From: Acetobacter farinalis
GTDB lineage: Bacteria; Pseudomonadota; Alphaproteobacteria; Acetobacterales; Acetobacteraceae
Assembly: GCF_011516935.1 (NCBI RefSeq)
Contig: NZ_WOTF01000001.1
Coordinates: 310,001 to 374,000 of the forward strand
Direction: 5' to 3'
DNA length: 64,000 bases
Positions 60,160-64,000 of the stretch are shown piece after piece. Each line of letters opens with the position of its first letter. Within the stretch, counting starts at the first letter, position 1. Made by a program: the position numbers and the translations under genes. Below the pieces are notes generated by a model. It saw nothing but the letters and a program-made list of their open reading frames with translations. It was not told where the DNA came from and ran no database searches.

Positions 60160-61710
60160 TCAGTTTTTGTCTTTCTGAATGAAAGACGGAAGGAACGGGT
60201 TATCCGTCTGCATGGAATTTTTGCTTGGCAGTTCGGAGGCATCCCAGCCGCCGCCCAGATTTTCAATCAGGGTGACGGAATCCAGCATTCTGCTCTGCTG
60301 GATCTGGAGCGCTGTTTGCGCGTTGGAAAGGGCCGTGATTTCCGAGGTGATGACGGTCGTATAGATTTCCGTGCCTGCCATATACTGGTTGAGCGCCACG
60401 GTGACCGCACGGTTTGAAGCCTGCACGGCCACGTTCTGCTGCTCTGCCTGCTGGGCGAGAACACGGAGGTTGGCAAGCTGATCTTCCACGCCCTGCAGGG
60501 CAGTCAGCACGGCCTGACGATAGGTGGCAACGTAGTAATCATAATTGGCGTTGGCCTCATGCACGGCGGCGGTACGGCTGCCACCGGAGAACAGCGTTTC
60601 TGTGGCAGAAGCCCCCAGAGACCAGATCCGGTTGGCCACCTGCACCAGCGTGCCCACAGGGTCCCCGCTGTAAGAATAGGAGGCCTGAAGCTTCACGTCC
60701 GGGTAGAACGCGGCAATGGCCGCGCCAATCTGGGCGTTATATTCCTCCATGCGGCGTTCTGCCGCCGCCACATCCGGGCGGCGCTGCAGCAGGGCCGCGG
60801 GCACCGTGACGGGAATGGCGGGAATGGTGCGGGGCAGGGCACCCGGTGCGATGGATACCTCTGCCGGGGGTTTGCCAATCAGGATGGCAATGGCGTGCTC
60901 ATACTGGGCGCGAGCCGCTTGCGTGGCGGTGGATTGCGCGCGGGTCTGTTCAAGCTGGGTCTGGGCCTGAAGCAGTGTGGTGGGGGTGGCTGTCCCGGCA
61001 TCGTACTGGTTTTTGGTAATCTGGTAGGAGCGTTCGTAGAATTTGACATTCCGCTCCAGCAGATCATGCAGGCTGTCCTGATACCGCATGTTGAAATAAG
61101 CGGTGGCAAGCTGTGCCTGATAGGACAGGCGCGCATTGGCCAGATCCGCAGCGCTGGCCTGTGCTTCTGTCACCTGTGCCTGAATCTGGCGGCGGATCTT
61201 GCCCCACAGATCCAGATCCCATGAGGCTGTCGGCCCCATGCCGTAGGTGTTTTCCGTGCTGTTGGACGGCGGAGAGGCCGAGGTTGCGTTGCCGCCGTAA
61301 TTGATAATGGTGCCGGAGGAACGAGAGCCACGACCAGCACTCTGCCGGTTGAAGGACAGGGAGCCACTGAGTGTGGGGTAAAGCTGGGCGCGCACGGCAT
61401 TGATGGTGGCGCGGGCGTTCCGATAGCGGGCGTCATATTCCAGAACGTTCTGGTTGTTTAGCGCGACCTGTGCCTCAAGCTGGTTCAGGATGGGGTCATT
61501 ATAAATGGTCCACCATGTGCCCTTGGGCAGTTCCGCAAGTGCCGGGTTGGCATAGTTCCAGCCCGGAGCCGGCCGCAGCTCCTTGAACTGTGGGGAGATG
61601 ATGGCCGCAGGGCGCTTGTAGTTGGGGCCGACCATGCAGCCGCTCAGAACAAGAGGTGCCAGCAGGATACTCAGGCGGCGAGAAGACGGGCGGAGGGAGG
61701 AGAGCTTCAT
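60160..61710 (-). CDS. RND outer-membrane factor, NodT/OprM family lipoprotein
   Basis: A 516-residue TolC-like channel. The lipobox LVLSGC places the acylated Cys near residue 25, followed by MVGPNYKRP, the classical start of mature OprM-type proteins. Two OEP repeats carry WDLDLWGKIRRQ, LLQRRPDVAAAERRMEEYNAQIGAAIAAFYP and GVEDQLANLRVLAQQ. It lies 8 bases downstream of the RND pump gene and ends before a strong terminator. It is distinct from the factor encoded at 25937-27553. Confidence 0.95.
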   Translation of the reverse strand: MKLSSLRPSSRRLSILLAPLVLSGCMVGPNYKRPAAIISPQFKELRPAPGWNYANPALAELPKGTWWTIYNDPILNQLEAQVALNNQNVLEYDARYRNARATINAVRAQLYPTLSGSLSFNRQSAGRGSRSSGTIINYGGNATSASPPSNSTENTYGMGPTASWDLDLWGKIRRQIQAQVTEAQASAADLANARLSYQAQLATAYFNMRYQDSLHDLLERNVKFYERSYQITKNQYDAGTATPTTLLQAQTQLEQTRAQSTATQAARAQYEHAIAILIGKPPAEVSIAPGALPRTIPAIPVTVPAALLQRRPDVAAAERRMEEYNAQIGAAIAAFYPDVKLQASYSYSGDPVGTLVQVANRIWSLGASATETLFSGGSRTAAVHEANANYDYYVATYRQAVLTALQGVEDQLANLRVLAQQAEQQNVAVQASNRAVTVALNQYMAGTEIYTTVITSEITALSNAQTALQIQQSRMLDSVTLIENLGGGWDASELPSKNSMQTDNPFLPSFIQKDKN

Positions 61711-61718
61711 CGGGCGTA

Positions 61719-64000
61719 TCAGGTATCTTGCATGTTGCGGGAAAGAAGGAGAGGGCGGCGGTGCCTGCGGCTGAACCGCAGACGCAGGCCATCCAGCATG
61801 AGGTAGATGACGGGTGTCGTATAGAGGGTGAGCGCCTGACTGACGATCAGCCCCCCCACAATCGCAATTCCCAGCGGGCGGCGCAACTCGGCTCCGTATC
61901 CGTTGGCAATAATCAGCGGGGTCGCCCCAAGAGCCGCGGCGACGGATGTCATCATGATCGGGCGGAACCGCAGCAGGCAGGCCGTGCGGATGGCCTCCAG
62001 AGAGGAGAGATTCTGCTCCCGCTCGGCTTCGATGGCGAAATCCACCAGCATGATGGCGTTTTTCTTGACGATGCCAATCAGCAGGATCACGCCGATCATG
62101 GCGATGAGTGAAAACTCCTCCCCGGCGAGTTGCAGCGCCAGCAGGGCGCCCACACCAGCAGAGGGCAGGGTGGAGAGGATGGTCAGCGGATGCACGTAGC
62201 TTTCATACAGCACGCCCAGCGTAATATAGACCGCCGCGAGCGCTGCGATCACCAGCAGGGGTTCATCATTCACGGTTTTCTGGAACTGTGCGGCATTTCC
62301 GGCAAAGCTGCCGTGGATGGTGGGCGGAATATGCAGGGCTACCTGCGTGGCCTGCATGATCTGCGTGGCGGTTCCCAGAGAAACCCCTTTGGCGAGGTTG
62401 AATGAAATGGTGGTGGCGACAGACTGCCCCTGATGGTTGATGGACAGGGGGGTGGTCGCTGAAGCCAGTTGGGAGACCAGCGTAAGCGGAACCATGGTTT
62501 CTGAAGAGGTGGTGACAGCCGACCCGTTGGACGCACTCGCCCCACCCGCCAGAGCATTGGCAATCTGGTTTTTGAAGGACTGGCTGCTGGTGCTGGAGGA
62601 TGCGCTGTTACCAGAGGAATTGCGTCCGGAGGCATCGCGCCGCACCCGTATGGTGTTGGAGCGTGTGCCACCCCCGGCGGAGCCACCGGCAACGCTGACC
62701 CAGACCTGAGTCAGGGAGTTGGGGCTGGACCAGTGCTGCGGGTCTGCTTCCATCACCACCCGGTACTGGTTGAGGGTGTTGTAAATAACGGAGGCTGAGC
62801 GCTGGCCGAAGGCGTCATACAGCGTGTTGGACAAAAGCTGCGGCGTGATCTGCATGCGTGCGGAGGTGTTACGGTCAATCTTGACATCAATCGCGGAGCC
62901 ACCTTGCTGCACGTCTGATGAGAGATCGGTAAATTCCGGGCGGCGTTGCAGGGCTGCCTGAAGCTTGCTGGTCCAGGTGTACAGCTCGGAGGCGGATTCT
63001 CCTTCCAGCGTATATTGATATGCGGCATTGCTCTGCCGCGCGCCCGCGCGGACAGCGCCGGGCTGCATCAGGAAGAACTGTGCCCCGACAAGGTTGCGCA
63101 GCTTGCGCGACATACGCGCAATCAGATCTGCCGGGGTGTCTGTCCGCTGGCTTTTGTCTTTTAGTTGCAGGAACAGGTTCGCCTGATTGGAGCCGCGCGC
63201 GCCAATAAAGCTGGAGACACTCTTCACGTCCCGGTCTTTGATAATAACCGCCTGCACTTCAGCCAGCTTCCGGGAGAGGGCTGCGAAGGAAATGGACTGG
63301 TCCCCCTGCAGATGCCCCATCAGCAGGCCGGTATCTTCCGTGGGGAAGAAGCCTTTGGGCATCTGGATGAAGAGGGCCACAATTAGCACCAGTGTCAGAG
63401 GCAGGCTGAGCAGCACGAGCCAGCGGTGCGCCAGAGCGCCTTCCAGCGTGCGGGCATAGCCCGCCTGCATGCCATCCAGCATACGGGTAATGAAGGCGGT
63501 GATGCGCCGCAGGATTTCCGGCGTATGGCCGGGCCGGCGCGGGCCAAGAAGCTGGGCCGCCATCATGGGAGTAAGGGTGAGGGACAGCACCATGGACACC
63601 AGAATGGTGATGGACACTGTCATCGCGAATTCATGAAACAGCCGCCCGGCCAGCCCCCCCAGCAGCAGGATGGGCAGAAAAACCGCAATCAGGGAAATGG
63701 AGATGGACAGCACCGTAAAGGCGACTTCTCCTGTGCCACGGATAGCGGCCTCCCGCGCGGAATAGCCCTTTTCGATATAGCGGGCGATATTTTCCACCAC
63801 CACAATGGCATCATCCACCACAAAGCCGGTGGAAACCGTCAAGGCCATGAGGGACATGTTGTCCAGCGAATAGCCCAGCAGCGCCATGGCACCGAATGTT
63901 GCGACAATGGACGTTGGCACCACAACGGCCGGGATAAGCGTCATGCGCCCCGAATGCAGGAATGCCAGCACCACCAGCACCACCAGCATGACGGAGATGA
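61719..64000 (-). CDS. RND multidrug efflux pump, MdtB/MdtC-like, 5' end missing
   Basis: The frame runs through the window end, so only the C-terminal 760 or so residues of a protein of about 1030-1100 residues are seen. Helix 4 has the proton-relay pair in TGFVVDDAIVVVENIARYIEKG, and the MdtB/C-type segments EFAMTVSITILVSMVLSLTLTPMMAAQLL, FPTEDTGLLMGHLQGDQSISF and TLGVLYESYVHPLTILSTLPSAGVGALLAL are clear. A Ser/Gly/Ala-rich insertion of about 60 residues is coded by 62496-62690, in the periplasmic docking region just before VPLTLVSQLASATTPLSINHQGQ; E. coli MdtB has only a short linker there. Confidence 0.93.
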   Translation of the reverse strand, partial: ISVMLVVLVVLAFLHSGRMTLIPAVVVPTSIVATFGAMALLGYSLDNMSLMALTVSTGFVVDDAIVVVENIARYIEKGYSAREAAIRGTGEVAFTVLSISISLIAVFLPILLLGGLAGRLFHEFAMTVSITILVSMVLSLTLTPMMAAQLLGPRRPGHTPEILRRITAFITRMLDGMQAGYARTLEGALAHRWLVLLSLPLTLVLIVALFIQMPKGFFPTEDTGLLMGHLQGDQSISFAALSRKLAEVQAVIIKDRDVKSVSSFIGARGSNQANLFLQLKDKSQRTDTPADLIARMSRKLRNLVGAQFFLMQPGAVRAGARQSNAAYQYTLEGESASELYTWTSKLQAALQRRPEFTDLSSDVQQGGSAIDVKIDRNTSARMQITPQLLSNTLYDAFGQRSASVIYNTLNQYRVVMEADPQHWSSPNSLTQVWVSVAGGSAGGGTRSNTIRVRRDASGRNSSGNSASSSTSSQSFKNQIANALAGGASASNGSAVTTSSETMVPLTLVSQLASATTPLSINHQGQSVATTISFNLAKGVSLGTATQIMQATQVALHIPPTIHGSFAGNAAQFQKTVNDEPLLVIAALAAVYITLGVLYESYVHPLTILSTLPSAGVGALLALQLAGEEFSLIAMIGVILLIGIVKKNAIMLVDFAIEAEREQNLSSLEAIRTACLLRFRPIMMTSVAAALGATPLIIANGYGAELRRPLGIAIVGGLIVSQALTLYTTPVIYLMLDGLRLRFSRRHRRPLLLSRNMQDT

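Overview
The window is a piece of a bacterial chromosome, about 58-60% GC by eye. It is almost certainly from an alphaproteobacterium and most likely an acetic acid bacterium (Acetobacteraceae). This rests on the GC content, the order secY-adk-rpsM-rpsK-rpoA-rplQ, the alphaproteobacterial look of the ribosomal and RNA polymerase proteins, and the long, Ala/Pro-rich exported proteins. The genus cannot be fixed without a search. I see no rRNA, tRNA, CRISPR array, insertion sequence, integrase or phage gene. This is mostly core genome.

Bases 1-17,900 hold mixed single genes. They are the 3' part of a PLP-dependent threonine/serine dehydratase family gene, a lipoprotein, an EcsC-family protein, a small membrane protein, a 2-hydroxyacid dehydrogenase, aat, three exported proteins of unknown function, a giant AsmA/YhdP-like envelope protein (convergent with them and overlapping by 43 bases), glnE (divergent from it), a Bcp-type peroxiredoxin, a Gly/His-rich exported protein, and a two-gene carboxylate transport unit (dctA and an MHS-family symporter).

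Bases 17,909-27,553 run in one direction: rmuC, an OmpR-type response regulator and its histidine kinase with overlapping ends, then a tripartite RND efflux operon (pump, adaptor, outer-membrane factor) whose genes overlap by 4 bases.

Bases 27,660-55,453 are the translation and transcription supercluster: rplK-rplA-rplJ-rplL-rpoB-rpoC, then rpsL-rpsG-tuf, then the S10 and spc gene sets from rpsJ to rplO, then secY-adk and rpsM-rpsK-rpoA-rplQ. Codon choice changes here to the CGT/GGT/AAG-rich pattern of highly expressed genes. secE-nusG do not precede rplK and fusA is missing between rpsG and tuf. The intergenic spaces carry several near-perfect hairpins, some clear terminators and some probable processing or autoregulation sites.

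Bases 55,454-56,325 are a gene-poor stretch with a (CT)13 microsatellite. Next come an SsuABC/TauABC-like ABC importer, two small stress-type membrane proteins, and, on the minus strand, an exported protein, an outer-membrane factor and an MdtB/MdtC-like RND pump cut by the window end.

I found no clearly new multi-gene system. The best leads are the cis-regulatory RNA structures of the ribosomal cluster, the displaced fusA and secE-nusG, the dyad over the rpsM-rpoA promoter, the CT microsatellite, the exported-protein cluster beside the AsmA-like gene, and a Ser/Gly-rich insertion in the second RND pump.
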